From contig WELB01000267.1 of NCBI GenBank assembly GCA_009602725.1, positions 1 through 33,165 on the forward strand: 33,165 nt of DNA, in the 5' to 3' direction. The position numbers and the translations under genes were made by a program. The DNA comes from Spirogloea muscicola. Lineage: Eukaryota > Streptophyta > Zygnematophyceae > Spirogloeales > Spirogloeaceae. The notes under the pieces are model-generated. The model searched no databases and was not told the DNA's origin. It was given only the letters and a program-made list of their open reading frames with translations. Each line of letters opens with the position of its first letter. The stretch's first letter is position 1. Shown here in pieces: positions 9,830-19,589 of this stretch.

Positions 9830-10040
9830 GAGCGAGGGCTGCACTTGCTGACTGGATGTTTAGCCTACATTTCTTTCTAATACACGATCTCTTGGATGTT
9901 ACTGAGCGCCTTCTCGCACAGATCACGGGAAGCAGTTTCGTGCTTTTTGCACCTTCCGGCCCTTTCAGACCCTTGTACAACTCTTTGGGAGGCCAGCCCA
10001 AGGGAACGAAGGGGCCGGAAGGCTCAGAAATCACGAAACT
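9830..10040 (+). mobile_element. Retrotransposon tail, type G, with inverted repeat
   Basis: ttactgagcgccttctcgca, then ccttccggccctttcagacc, and downstream the reverse complement aaggggccggaagg. The same arrangement of a stop-like ttgagcgcc followed by an inverted ccttccggccc pair is found at 13950-14086. Confidence 0.55.
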
Positions 10041-10065
10041 ACTTTCGGTGACTTCTGCGAACGCT

Positions 10066-10170
10066 CAATGATCTCTAGTCAGCAAGTGCAGATCGGAGTA
10101 TCTGGAGGGCAGAAAAGCGTCGCCCTGTCGGAAGCCGGTGGCGCGGCCTGCCGGCAAGCTCACTGGAAGG
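10066..10170 (-). mobile_element. Retrotransposon C-terminal fragment upstream of UBLCP1
   Basis: The minus strand encodes AGRATGFRQGDAFLPSRYSD and HLLTRDH-stop. It ends about 230 bp before the UBLCP1 start codon, so the fragment landed at the edge of that gene's promoter region. Confidence 0.7.
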
Positions 10171-10400
10171 ACGAGTGAGGAAAGAGAGCGGGCCGGAGAG
10201 AACGCGTGAAGCGCGCGGGGGAAGCCGCGACAAGCTAGGCTCTGCTTTCCACACAGCGACAGTTGTTGAGGTCGGCCAGCCCCAGGGAAGCGGCGCGAAA
10301 GCGAGAGAGTTGGGGGAGGTGCTGGTGAGGAGCATGAGTGGCACTGGCGAGTGAAGGTGGCGCGAGAAGAGGGCGAGAGCACACTCGAAGCGCAGCCGCG
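10171..10400 (+). promoter_or_regulatory. GC-rich 5' flank of UBLCP1
   Basis: GC-rich sequence between the retrotransposon remnant and the ATG at 10401. It is the probable promoter and 5' UTR. No TATA-like element stands out. Confidence 0.4.
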
Positions 10401-12778
10401 ATGGGCGACCAGGAGGAGTCTGCCGCCGCTGGCCCGGCAGAGGAGATAACGTTGAGCGTGCAGTGGGCGGGGCGCAGCTTTGCGGTGCGCGCAGCAGGCG
10501 ACGACACCGTGGGAGAGCTCAAGCGCCGCATCTGCGAGGCCACAGCAGTGCTGCCCAAGCGGCAGAAGCTCCTCAACCTCAAGGCTGGCGGGCGGCCCGC
10601 CTCCGACAACGCGCTCCTCGCTTCGCTCGGCGTCAAGCCCGCCCTCAAGATCATGATGATGGGGTCCGCCATCGGCCCTGCAACACTGAAACCCCTGACC
10701 TCATCACACACCAAAGCGTCCGACACCTCTGAGCCTTGAAGGCAGCATCGTCCTTGCTGGGCATCCAAGTCCTTGATCCTCTTCGGTTGTTAGTCTGAAT
10801 AATGCGCGTCGGAGCCAAGCGCGACATTGCCCATTCCCCTCCCCAACAACACCACCCCATGTTCCCCACCCCCTCGCTACGGCGCAGAACCGTGGAAGAC
10901 GAAATCCTGGTTGATGCTGTCGACACACCTGAGGTAATGGACGACCTGGCACTGGGCGAGGAGGCTGCACTGGCTATCTGCCACCAAGAGGAAAGCCAGG
11001 CCAAGCTGCGCCGCCGTATTGCTCAATATCAGGTACTCGCTTACCTGAGGTCTGAGCTCTGCTCCTCCTTGCCCAGCCACGAGCAGGGCTGCCCCTGGCC
11101 TGTCTTGGCCGCTCGCATGGCAGCCTGTAGAGGCTTGCTTCATTGACTGGCATGTATGGCCACTTACAACCCTTGAGTCATCCCAGACCTGGCCATCGGC
11201 CTTCCTGCCAGTGGAGCCTATGGGCTTCAATAGATCGTCAGTCTCCCAGCTCGCCAGTACCAAACCATCTGGCAGGTGGCAAGTCAATGGTATGTCAGTA
11301 TTGCAGATGTAGCTGGTGTATGGAGTAATTCAGCTCTGGGTCTAGAGTTGCGAACATACATGTGTGGCAACGTCGAGGCCAGCTCGAGCTTGCATTGTGG
11401 CCGCAGATCAAGACAATCAACCCACCGCGAGAGGGCAAAAAGCTGCTGGTCCTGGACATTGACTACACACTCTTCGATCACCGCTCCACCGCCGAGAGCT
11501 CGCTGGAGCTCATGCGACCCCGTGAGCTGCTATCCCAGACTGGAAGGCCCTTTGCCTTCTACTTGCAGAGTCCTCTGCCCTTGTGCTTGCTCCGTGATGC
11601 TCCTGTCATGTGTCAAGCAGTCACTCCCTTATGAGCTGATCGTTGAGTTCTGCACAGTGTTGCTCGCTTTACTTACCTCTCTCTACTTTAGGAAATTACC
11701 TCTGCATAAAAGCTAAGGGTCTCACTGTGTCATTGGGCATGGTGGATACCAATTGTGTCTCGGATGATGTGGTGTAAGTCTGGCTCAATGAGCTGTAGTA
11801 AGCACTACTATTAGCACCTGAGAGGTAAACGAGACCAAGTGCCTATATCTGCTCTCTGCCACAGACTTGCACGAATTCTTGGCAGCTAGCTACGCCGAGT
11901 ACGACATCATCATATGGTCAGCCACCAGGTCTTTACCTCGCTCCGTCTAGCATCTCACCTCGTCGTTGCGGCTTGAGCCAGCTGCCTGTCTGCTGATGAG
12001 GTGTTGACTTGTGACCACACTCACTGCCATGCTTGTTTCCGATGCCTTTTGGTGCTCTGGCTGCCCATTGTACTGAAGAAGGACAAAGCACGCTTGCCTA
12101 AGCCTGAGCCTGAATTTTCCTGGAGGTTGTCATGCTTTGGGCAGCATGAAGTGGGTGCAGGTGAAGATGACAGAGCTGGGAGTCCTGTCAAATCCCAGCT
12201 ACAAGATCACCGCGCTGATGGACCACCTAGCCATGATCACTGTTCATTCGGGTTCACATGGAGTCTTTGATTGCAAGCCACTTGGTGTCATCTGGGGCCA
12301 ATTCCCAGAGGTGCAGTTGAACCTTTCTCAAGCTGTTTGTACTGCTCAAGAAGGTTGACAAAGTCAGCTCGATCGCACCTATCCTGCAGCTCTCTGGAAT
12401 ATGTTCTGGATGTGCCCCTCTGGCTGTTCTATATCAGCTCTGATATTACCATGTCTTGCTGATGCAAAGCTGTCGAAAGCAACTCTAGTGGCCAGCCGCG
12501 TTGATGACAGAAAGCGTACATCACAAGCATGTCCACCTCTTTCCCATGTGCAGCATTACAACGCCCAGAACACGATCATGTTTGACGATCTGCGGAGGAA
12601 TTTTGTGATGAACCCCAAGAACGGGCTCGTCATCCGGCCTTTTAGGAAGGCTCATTTGCATCGGCAGACTGACAATGAGCTGGTTCATTTGACGCATTAT
12701 CTCTTAGCCATCGCACCACTCGAGGATCTGAGCGAGCTAGACCACACGCGATGGGAACACCATCTAGGTGACCACTAG
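10401..12778 (+). CDS. UBLCP1: Ubiquitin-like domain-containing CTD phosphatase 1 (nuclear proteasome phosphatase)
   Basis: Dephosphorylates the 26S proteasome in the nucleus in the animal and plant family. Six exons in phase: 10401-10663, 10888-11032, 11407-11521, 11865-11928, 12145-12310, 12554-12778, giving 325 residues (human 318). An N-terminal ubiquitin-like domain covers about residues 15-88 ([20 protein letters not shown], then ALKIMMMG). The HAD/FCP-type phosphatase domain has the catalytic DxDxT motif in [15 protein letters not shown], then [26 protein letters not shown] and [19 protein letters not shown]. It ends near a tryptophan-containing segment, HTRWEHHL, as family members do. 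The ATG at 10401 was chosen because an upstream in-frame extension has no family counterpart. No defect is seen. Confidence 0.95.
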
Positions 12779-12949
12779 CTGCACAGAGGGTATGCATCCA
12801 AGATTTACCCTCCTAAGTTGGAGGATTTGGCGAGGTGTTTGACGAGATACATCTCGCCTCCCAGTTGAGCTTCTGTGTGGTATCAGTGCACACGATCCAG
12901 CTCCTGACAACTACACAGCGGGAGCCCAAGCGCTGACCGGGACCGCGGG
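12779..12949 (+). other. 3' flank of UBLCP1
   Basis: No gene. A small imperfect hairpin, ggcgag...ctcgcc (12829-12859), lies in the presumed 3' UTR. I found no TGTAA signal in the first 300 bases. Confidence 0.35.
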
Positions 12950-13255
12950 ACCAGGGTGGGGGGAGAGAAGGGGCGCGTGGTGCGCATGGAAGAGGGTGGC
13001 CACTTTCAAGCCAATACAGTGCTGGGGCACTAGACTAGCGCTACATGAACGAGTGGGGCTACATGAATCGAAGCCCTACTCTAAGGTGGCCAAGGTAACA
13101 GTGTGACATCAGTACCCACGGGTGAGCACGTTCGGAGCTGACTGACAGGCTAAATTTGGGAAGCCGGAGCGCCGCCACACACAGAGAGAGATGGCTCGCC
13201 CATAGGAAAAGATGGCTAGCAAAGCCAGCCCAGGAAAACGTGGATGTCCGCAGGC
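12950..13255 (-). mobile_element. Retrotransposon remnants, type-C and type-A-like tails
   Basis: The minus-strand remnant of the coding end lies at 13110-13185 (GTGCTCACCCGTGGGTACTGA reads VLTRGY-stop), with type-C tail sequence down to about 12960. A second fragment at 13193-13247 keeps gctcgcccat and the hairpin piece gctagcaaagccagccc. Confidence 0.6.
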
Positions 13256-13434
13256 CTCAAAAGGGCACAAAACAGTGAAGCCGGTGGCCTGACTAACGGG
13301 GCAAAAGTGCAGGCGGGGTCACGTGCCGGCGGGGTCACGTGCCGGCTTGGGGAGTGAGAGCGAGCCGCCGACTCGGTGGCGGCTGGGGCGTCTGCGCCGC
13401 CGCCAGGCCCCGCCCGCCCTGGCGCCAACTTGGC
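13256..13434. other. Unassigned GC-rich sequence
   Basis: Includes a short direct duplication, gcggggtcacgtgccgg (13315-13346). Open frames on both strands look compositional. No gene is recognised. Confidence 0.3.
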
Positions 13435-13812
13435 GGCGGGCCGGCTCTGCGCACGCGAGCCGGCCGGCTATGGCCGCCGCCTCTGGGTCTCGGCGGAGTG
13501 CCTCTTTCCCTGCAGCGAGTTACTCAGACCTGATGTTGCTCACTCGTGGGTACTGTGCTTCCCTCTGCCTCGTCTACGTGTTTTGCAGTGTTTTGTAGTG
13601 TAGTCCTTTTTGTGCTGGTCTTTCTTAGTGCTTCCCCTGGCCCCCTTCTTGTACTTCCTTCATTCTTTTGGGCTGGCTGTTCCAGCCCCTATCCTTAATG
13701 GGCGAGCCCTTTCCCTTTTTCCGGCTCCTCTTTCTCTTCGCTCTGAACATTGTCCATCTTTTAGGGCTGGCTTTGCCAGCCCCTCTTCTCTATGGGCGAG
13801 CACTTCTCTCCG
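13435..13812 (+). mobile_element. Retrotransposon 3' end with two successive tails
   Basis: The coding end AMAAASGSRRSASFPAASY and SDLMLLTRGY runs to 13558, where the stop TGA has become TGT. A type-B-like tail follows (hairpin GGGCTGGCTGTTCCAGCCC, terminus near 13712), then a type-A tail (gaacattgtccat, hairpin GGGCTGGCTTTGCCAGCCC, atgggcgagcact by 13808). Two tails in one orientation with no coding between them point to serial insertion. Confidence 0.7.
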
Positions 13813-13949
13813 CCGGGGGCCGAATGCACGACAACGTGGCTTCCACGCTCTTCCGCCGTCTAGTATCCTGATCTTGGGACCTCGTCGTCGCCTCGTTCGG
13901 GCTGGCTGTTCACAGCCCTCGCCCCCTCTGGGAGAGCCACTTTGTCTTT
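13813..13949 (+). mobile_element. Further plus-strand retrotransposon tail
   Basis: tcgggctggctgttcacagccctcgccccctct at 13898-13930 is the type-E tail in plus orientation. The rest is not recognised. Confidence 0.45.
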
Positions 13950-13997
13950 GATTGAGCGCCTACGCGCAGAAGTTTCGAGAGTGATTTGGATTGCGCC

Positions 13998-14086
13998 TTC
14001 CGGCCCTTTGGACCTGTGAAAAAGAGAAGAAAAAAGGCGAGCCCAAAATGAATGAACAAGATCCAAAAGGGCCGGAAGGCGCCCCA
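13998..14086. repeat. Inverted repeat with about 20-bp arms
   Basis: Left arm gcgccttccggccctttgga (14000-14019), right arm tccaaaagggccggaaggcg (14064-14083), with a loop of about 45 bases. It matches the type-G tail at 9950-10025, where the arms are less perfect. Confidence 0.7.
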
Positions 14087-14099
14087 TACTCTTATGCAA

Positions 14100-14520
14100 G
14101 AGACTACAACCAGTCAGAGCTTAGAAAACTCATGACAGCGGCCGCAAGTCGGAATAAGTAGCTTGCAGCTGGAAACGAGGCACCCCGGCGAAACCCAGAA
14201 GCAGCAGTTATGGCACGGCCGGCAGGTGCAGCGTGAGCCTGGGACTGTTGGAAAGTTATGGATAGCCGCATACGGAACACCTGGGCAAGCGACCCGGCGA
14301 CGGTGAAGCCGGGCAGCTCGCATTGCTGTCCCTGCCGTTATTTGATGGCCTGCCGTGCAAGCCGCTGCAAAAGGTCCAGCAATCGGCTGCCAAATGGCCG
14401 ATGCACGTCCAATGCCAGCGCCACAAACTCATCGCCAGCTGGGTGATCAGCATAATTTCTGGCCACCTTGCCGGCAGCGTGCGCGTCTTCTGGAATTCTC
14501 ATGGCATCTCACACCCATCG
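14100..14520 (-). pseudogene. Retrotransposon C-terminal region, one in-frame stop
   Basis: On the minus strand from about 14510 to 14130: YADHPAGDEFVALALDVH, LLDLLQRLARQAIK-stop-RQGQ, FTVAGSLAQVFRMRLSI, then FRRGASFPAASY with a frame break before the terminus. It aligns colinearly with 23100-23400 of the long element. Confidence 0.75.
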
Positions 14521-14740
14521 CCTTTCTATGAAAGAAGCAGCTCTTTCTTCGAAATAAGCAAGCTCTTCCTGTGAAAGTGCTAGGACTGATCGCCAAAGGG
14601 GGCGATGGCTGTGAAAGGGAGAGGATGACTCTTCCAGTAGAGGGCGATCGCTGAGATTGGCTAGCTCAGAGAAAGAGAATGAACAAATCTCGCAAGGGGC
14701 CAGAGATGCGCTAAAGCACACAGCGACAAGTGGCCACTGG
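14521..14740 (-). mobile_element. Type-E retrotransposon tails
   Basis: ggcgatggctgtgaaaggga (14602-14621) and gagggcgatcgctgagattg (14640-14659), both minus orientation, separated by gactcttccagta. They belong with the coding end at 14740-14835. Confidence 0.5.
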
Positions 14741-14850
14741 GTGCTCAATGTCCCCTGTTGAGCAGCCGCAAGTCAGACTAGTCTCCAGGTAGCGGGCTCC
14801 CTGCTATAGCCAGAGCGCAACCAGCACGCAGATGCAGCGCGTGTGCCATC
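14741..14850 (-). mobile_element. Retrotransposon C-terminal fragment
   Basis: The minus strand encodes LHLRAGCALAIAGSPLPGD, a stop, then SDLRLLNRGH-stop at about 14742. It is a decayed version of the usual ending. Confidence 0.6.
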
Positions 14851-15300
14851 CAATATAGCGAAACAAAGGCCGGGCCAAGATGTCTGGACAAGGTCCTGGG
14901 GTTCAAATGATACAGCTCATGTAAAGTAAGGCGATGGCTGTGAGAGGCCAGCCCATAGGTTGATAGAATCGACAGGGCCGGAATGCGCCAAGCCATGCAG
15001 CTAGCACGGAGGAAGAGCCCTAAGCCCCCAAATCCTGAACCCCCAAAGGCGAAGCTATGAGAAGGAAGTGCTCGCCCGTAGAGAGAAGCCAGCCCGAATA
15101 GAATGGACAAGGTCCGAAAAGCGCTGGGAAAGGGAGCCAAGGGGGCGAGGTGGCGAGGGAAAGAGAGAAGGCGCGCGGGGCGCATGAAATCAGATGGAGG
15201 CCAGTTCAAGCCAATACATTGTTCAGGCAGAATCTAGGGCAAAGTAAACAGGGCTACATAATACGGAGACCTAATCTCAGGGAAAGGGAGTAAGCTCAGG
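14851..15300 (-). mobile_element. Retrotransposon tails, types E, A and C
   Basis: Successive minus-strand tail pieces: ggcgatggctgtgagaggcc (14931-14950), gtgctcgcccgtagagagaa with gccagcccgaatagaatgga (15068-15105), and a type-C tail at 15165-15290 (gcgcgcggggcgcatgaaat, ccaatacattgttcaggcag, gggctacataatacgga) that is close to 32636-32740. Confidence 0.6.
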
Positions 15301-15560
15301 AGGAAGGAGGAGTTTAAGGCAACTCGAGGGGTCCGCCAGACCTGGCGGCACGGTTGAGTGCCGGCTGCCGCTGAACGTGGCGGCAGGGCAGGCGGCCCAC
15401 GGTCAGGCGCCAGGCCCACTGGGGACCGGGCCAGTCGCCGCTCCAGGAGCCGTCTGACCGGCACGACCGGGCGGTGCTGGCGGGCCGCCTGCTCATCCAG
15501 CCGGGCGGCCAGACGGTGGGCCTCCCCCAGTTGGCGGGGACGGGAGGACCCCGCCAACAT
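15301..15560. other. Unidentified GC-rich segment
   Basis: About 260 bases of GC-rich sequence, open in more than one frame on each strand, lying between retrotransposon tails. I could not match any frame to the element's C-terminus or to another family. It could be a piece of the element's upstream coding region that is absent from the longest copy, or unrelated host sequence. Confidence 0.3.
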
Positions 15561-15790
15561 TGGCTTGTCCAGCCCCTATCCCCAACTTGGAAGCGCTGTT
15601 TCCTTTGGGCTGGTTCCTCACATTTTTGTCTGGGCTAGCCATCGCCCTCTGCTGGACGACACATTCTCTCACAGCCATTGCCCTACATTGGAAGAACTGA
15701 CCCTCTTCTTCTGCTCCAATATACTCGTGCTCACTCACCTCCAACAACAGCATTGTCAGAGACCGACCCTTTTGCGCTTTTAAAAATAAG
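15561..15790 (+). mobile_element. Plus-strand retrotransposon tail pieces ahead of the poly(A)
   Basis: ggcttgtccagcccctatcc (15565-15584), gggctagccatcgccctctg and cagccattgccctacattgg are plus-orientation type-B and type-E tail fragments. The unit closes with cttttaaaaataag directly before the A run. Confidence 0.5.

Positions 15791-15824
<34 letters not shown>
15791..15824 (+). repeat. Poly(A) run, 34 bases
   Basis: Uninterrupted A34, preceded by taaaaataag. It looks like the 3' poly(A) of a retroposed RNA read on the plus strand. No other tail in this window carries one, so it may mark a different retroposition event or a slippage-expanded run. Confidence 0.85.
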
Positions 15825-15827
<3 letters not shown>

Positions 15828-16240
15828 TGGCCGGTCGCCGCCAGAAGGCCACCCCGTCTGCCAACGTGTGCGTCGTTCCCGGAGCCGCAGTCGTTGCACA
15901 GGCTTTCCTCTGAGAAGAAAGTGCTCCGCCCACTGAGGATAGGGGCTGGAAAAGCCAGCCCAAAAAAGGATGAACAGAGTACGAGAAGGGGGCCAGGGGA
16001 AGCGCTAAGAAAAACAAGCACACGAAGAAACAAAGCAGCTACGAATGAAGAAAGTGCTCGCCCATTGAGAATAGGGGCTGGAACAACCAGCCCGAAAAAG
16101 GATGAACAGAGTACGAGAAGGGGGCCAGGGGAAGCGCTTACGAATGACTCGGTAAACCCTGCTAAGCAGCCGCAGATCGGAGATGCTAGGCTCCTGGAGA
16201 AGAAAGTGCTCGCCCATTGAGAATAGGGGCTGGAACTAGG
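15825..16240 (-). mobile_element. Head-to-tail array of three type-B retrotransposon 3' ends
   Basis: Three type-B termini on the minus strand, at 15918-15965, 16048-16095 and 16200-16235. Each has gctc(c)gcccattgagaatagg and, except the last, a full hairpin. Between the second and third lies a remnant reading PSISDLRLLSRVY (about 16190-16150). Each later element therefore sits directly behind the previous one in the same direction, as expected of nested insertion into older copies. Confidence 0.75.
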
Positions 16241-16763
16241 CTAGGCTCCTGGAAGTGGGTCTGAGCTCTCTGTGCTGCTGAACCTGGCCTCCTCGTCAGT
16301 CGTGTGGGCCGACATTGCCCCCCCTTGGTCGCGCTTCTTCTGCCACCACTCTTCCGCCGCCTTCCCGCCTCCCCTGCGGCGCCGCCTCTGGACGGTGAGG
16401 CTCTCCGCCTCCGAGTGGCCGCCGCCGCCGCCGCCGCCGCCGTCGCGAACTCTCCGCCGCGGCCGCCAGCGGCGAGGCCCCCTGCTGCGAGGCCGGTTCA
16501 GCGGGCTTCCTGTCGGGAGACTTTGGGACACTGCGAACTGCGAGCTCCGCACTGCTCGAAGGCTGCGCTGTCGGCGCACATTCTGCTTCACAGTCACACG
16601 CGGCGTGTCCACGTTTCACTAGAGCTGTGCCTTACGTGAGGAGGAGATGGAGAACTGTTTATTGCGAGCTTAGAGAGCCAAGGGCGCTGTGTCAGGGAAC
16701 TGCTGAGATGGACTAGCAGCTCCTCATCTTGTCAGGTAATTGTTCACAGACCGTCAGCGACGA
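16241..16763 (+). other. GC-rich upstream region of the F-box gene
   Basis: No gene is recognised. Overlapping open frames on both strands here are compositional. It contains a (GCC)n tract at 16418-16442. It probably holds the promoter and 5' UTR of the gene starting at 16884. Confidence 0.4.
16418..16442. repeat. (GCC)n microsatellite
   Basis: About eight GCC units in a row within the GC-rich upstream region of the F-box gene. Confidence 0.9.
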
Positions 16764-16883
16764 ATGAAACTGCATGGCGCCCTTCCGGATACCGCCCGGT
16801 CTTGCTTGTTCAAGCAGGGAGACGCAGACCGTGCGTCTCACCATGCACTTGCTGTCGCAGTCAGAATTCCTGCACGGCGCATC

Positions 16884-18731
16884 ATGTCCAGAACCATGGC
16901 CTCAAGTGACCACTTTGACCGGCTACCAGACGCAGTCATTCTCCTCATCCTCAACAGTATCCACGATGTAAAAGGTGAAAGGCTCGTCTGGTGTTCAACT
17001 TCATATCAAATTCTTCATGTGACTACTTGAAAACATCTCTATGCTTGGAGTCCGACATGCATGGTATCTGCGAATCCTGCTGGTAAGGTTTTGGCCTTCT
17101 GCAGCCTGCAGACGGCCAAAGACCGAAGGCTAGAAGGCCAATGGCCGTTTTCAGCCTGCTGCAAAGAGGTGACTGCCTCAGAAGCAGGTACACTCAGGGG
17201 GGAGGTATCCATATTCACTTTCTTTCTGTCGTGTGTCTGTTGCAGCGCTCGGTTCCTGTGCTGCAGTCTCAAAACGCTTCCAGCACTTAGTGCCACTTGT
17301 GGACGATATTGTCATTCGAGTGGACTGCATTCTTGACGAAGATGAGCCTTTATACAACATTCTGGAGGAGACATCAACAAGCCTTATCCGCCGTGTAATG
17401 CGTTTCATGAGCAGCTTGGGCCGAACTTTGCAGGTTGGTGCTAATGGCAGGCAGCTTTGGCTCCAATCCGCCAGCAGCCTTTTCACCTCCTGCTTGATCA
17501 CTAGCAACACAGCCACGGCTATGCCATCCGCGAAGTGGATGGCCTGAGAAGGGTGCTTTGCATAGAAGTCGGAGAAAGGCAGAGTGGAGCAGGATTTGTA
17601 AGCCTCATTGTTGTTCACTGCCTGATTCTGATGTTTTTCTTTACATGAATTGCTCAGGGTGCAATGCAGCTGCTCACACGTTCAGAGAGTATGGCGAGAG
17701 CAAGTCCCCTCGACATTGCTCACCAATCACCGTGTGAAATACTCAGGAAGTTCACGGAGGTTCAGACATTGAGAATTGAGCTTCCCGGGGCTGAGCTTGG
17801 GGTGAACGAAGGGGCCCTGCTGGGATGGCATGCCCAATTCGGGTCCACGTTGGAGTCGTGCATTATTCTAGGGGCCACGGCTTTTGAGATGCATGCACCT
17901 GTGAGCAAAGCTGATCAAGAGAGTCCCCACAGTGGTTCACAGGCATGAGGGCACTCTTTGCACAAGCAAAGAAGGTGGAGGAGCCAGCAGTTCCCCTCAG
18001 CAGCAGGTTGCTGAGGCGATTGACGTTGACAAGCACGTGGCTTATGAGCCCACAGGCACAAACAACCTGGAGTTGACTTCCTGTGACGCAGATCACTCCG
18101 ATACCTTCACCTGTACAGACCTCAAAGTCCGCATCATCTGGACAATCAGCTCCTTGATAGCAGCAGCAGCTCGGCACTACCTGCTTCAGCAGATCATTGC
18201 TGAGCACCCCACTCTTCAGAGCCTGGTGATCGCAGATGCTGAAGGGCAGGGTACTCTTATGATGAACAGGACGCAGGTATGGTAGTATCTGAACACTTCT
18301 CTTGAGTTGCATGCAACAGCTTGCAGCTCAGCAGGTAATGAGATGCAGGTGCTCTTAGATTCGTCCTTTCCTTATCGAGGTGCTACTTCAGCTACATCAT
18401 GTTGAGAGTTGCCTTCGCTGTGCAGCTGGAGGCCTTTGGCAGAAGGACACAGGAGCCCTCCTCCAGCTGCTCCAGGACGCGGCTGCCGGATCTCAAGATG
18501 AGCCTGCGGTATGCTAGTGAGCTTACAGTGGATGGAGGTGTTCTGCGAGGTGCCACTCTCATAGACATCAAGCAGAAGGCTGACTTTGAGACGGAAATGG
18601 CTGAGAAGCTCAGGCGCTATCCAGTGGAGGGCAATCACTGGACGAGTGGCAAGCTTGAGGAGCCACTGAAAGAGGCCGTGCACCTCTTGGCCAAGCGCAG
18701 GACACACTTCCTGGAGATGGACTCATTCTGA
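16884..18731 (+). CDS. F-box protein, plant At5g46170/At1g30200-like
   Basis: Probable substrate adaptor of an SCF ubiquitin ligase. Exons: 16884-16974, 17246-17433, 17658-17900, 18001-18276, 18426-18731, all in phase, about 367 residues. The N-terminal F-box reads FDRLPDAVILLILNSIHDVK then LGSCAAVSKRFQHLVPLVDD. It is followed by the family's conserved body: VQTLRIELPGAELGVNEGAL, FGSTLESCIILGAT, IIWTISSLIAAAARHYLLQQ, HPTLQSLVIADAEGQG, and the end KRRTHFLEMDSF-stop, which matches the plant KRRTYxLEMNSF ending. The fourth exon start is chosen at the pyrimidine-rich ttcccctcag acceptor, the only nearby one that keeps phase. An in-frame ATG at 16764 could extend the N-terminus by 40 residues without family support. 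The target substrates are unknown. Confidence 0.9.
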
Positions 18732-18896
18732 CTCGCCTTGGGCGCCTATTGTACCATGTTGGCAATGTTCATGCTTGCAAATCAGCGTACACCAGGTGAC
18801 ATCATTTGGTACCGGGCACGACTGTCACAAATGGCGCCTGCAAGCCCTATGTGGAGGTTAATCCCATGTGGTCCTTGCAAGGCCCATTGTACGGTT

Positions 18897-18901
18897 TGTA
18901 A
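18897..18901 (+). promoter_or_regulatory. Candidate poly(A) signal TGTAA for the F-box gene
   Basis: TGTAA 166 nt downstream of the F-box stop codon in the sense orientation, a plausible chlorophyte poly(A) signal. Confidence 0.45.
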
Positions 18902-19589
18902 CATTCACAGTGTGCTTTCTGTCCTCCTGGTCAAGAGGCTGCCCAATGTATGTGCACGTGCTATAGACCTGGAGATTTGTCCATGAAACCCTGACAAACA
19001 TGCCTCCAATAAGTCCCTCATGTACGGTGCACAGACCATTTCTAGCCGCAATCAAAGCACGGTAGCAATGGAATGTATAGTATGTTGCAGTTTGTCTGTC
19101 GTATTGCTCTTTCTGTGTGTTTGTGCCACTTTCACAACAGATATAGCTTGAGTTACTAGGTCTGACTGGTAATTACTTGTAGAGGCAAGTCTTGTCAGCA
19201 CAGGCTACTTGATCAAATGCGCCTTCTGTAGCAAGCTGTCAACGTTCAGCAATTTCTGTCGTCTTGCTCGTCCTGAATGTTATAGGGCTAGTATGCAATA
19301 CAGACTTAAGACCATGCAAACCAACCCAGATAGCCTTCCAACAGCCACAATCGCTTCAAAGCTTGCATGCGACCTTCCTGACCTCCACTGCGATGCCCAG
19401 CTTGTTAACATGAAAAAGGCGTATCAGCGAAGCTTCTGAGCTTCTTATACGCTGCCATCTGCCTATGCTGCGGATGGCCCGAGCAGGTCGATGAAGGTTA
19501 GAACGATCTGTCAATTCAGCAAGGTGCTCGTGTTAAGGTCGTCAATGATGTGCCAGGGAAGGCCATACTTCAGTAGGGCCTCCAGGGTG
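18902..19589. other. Intergenic region between convergent genes
   Basis: This separates the 3' ends of the F-box gene (+) and the DUF632 gene (-). The open frame 19209-19439 (+) matches nothing I know and has no codon or context support. No repeat of the retroelement family is visible here. Confidence 0.4.

Noticed and set aside
5640-16240. CRISPR-like or tandem repeat array
   Set aside because: The repeats occur in both orientations at irregular spacing, contain retrotransposon coding ends and vary in length. They are dispersed element tails.
17901-18000. Frameshift in the F-box gene
   Set aside because: The donor at 17901 (gtgagc) with the acceptor ending at 18000 (ttcccctcag) restores the frame with a 100-bp intron, so no defect is needed.
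19209-19439. Small plus-strand gene between the F-box and DUF632 genes
   Set aside because: The protein has no recognisable feature and lies in the presumed 3' UTR region of convergent genes.
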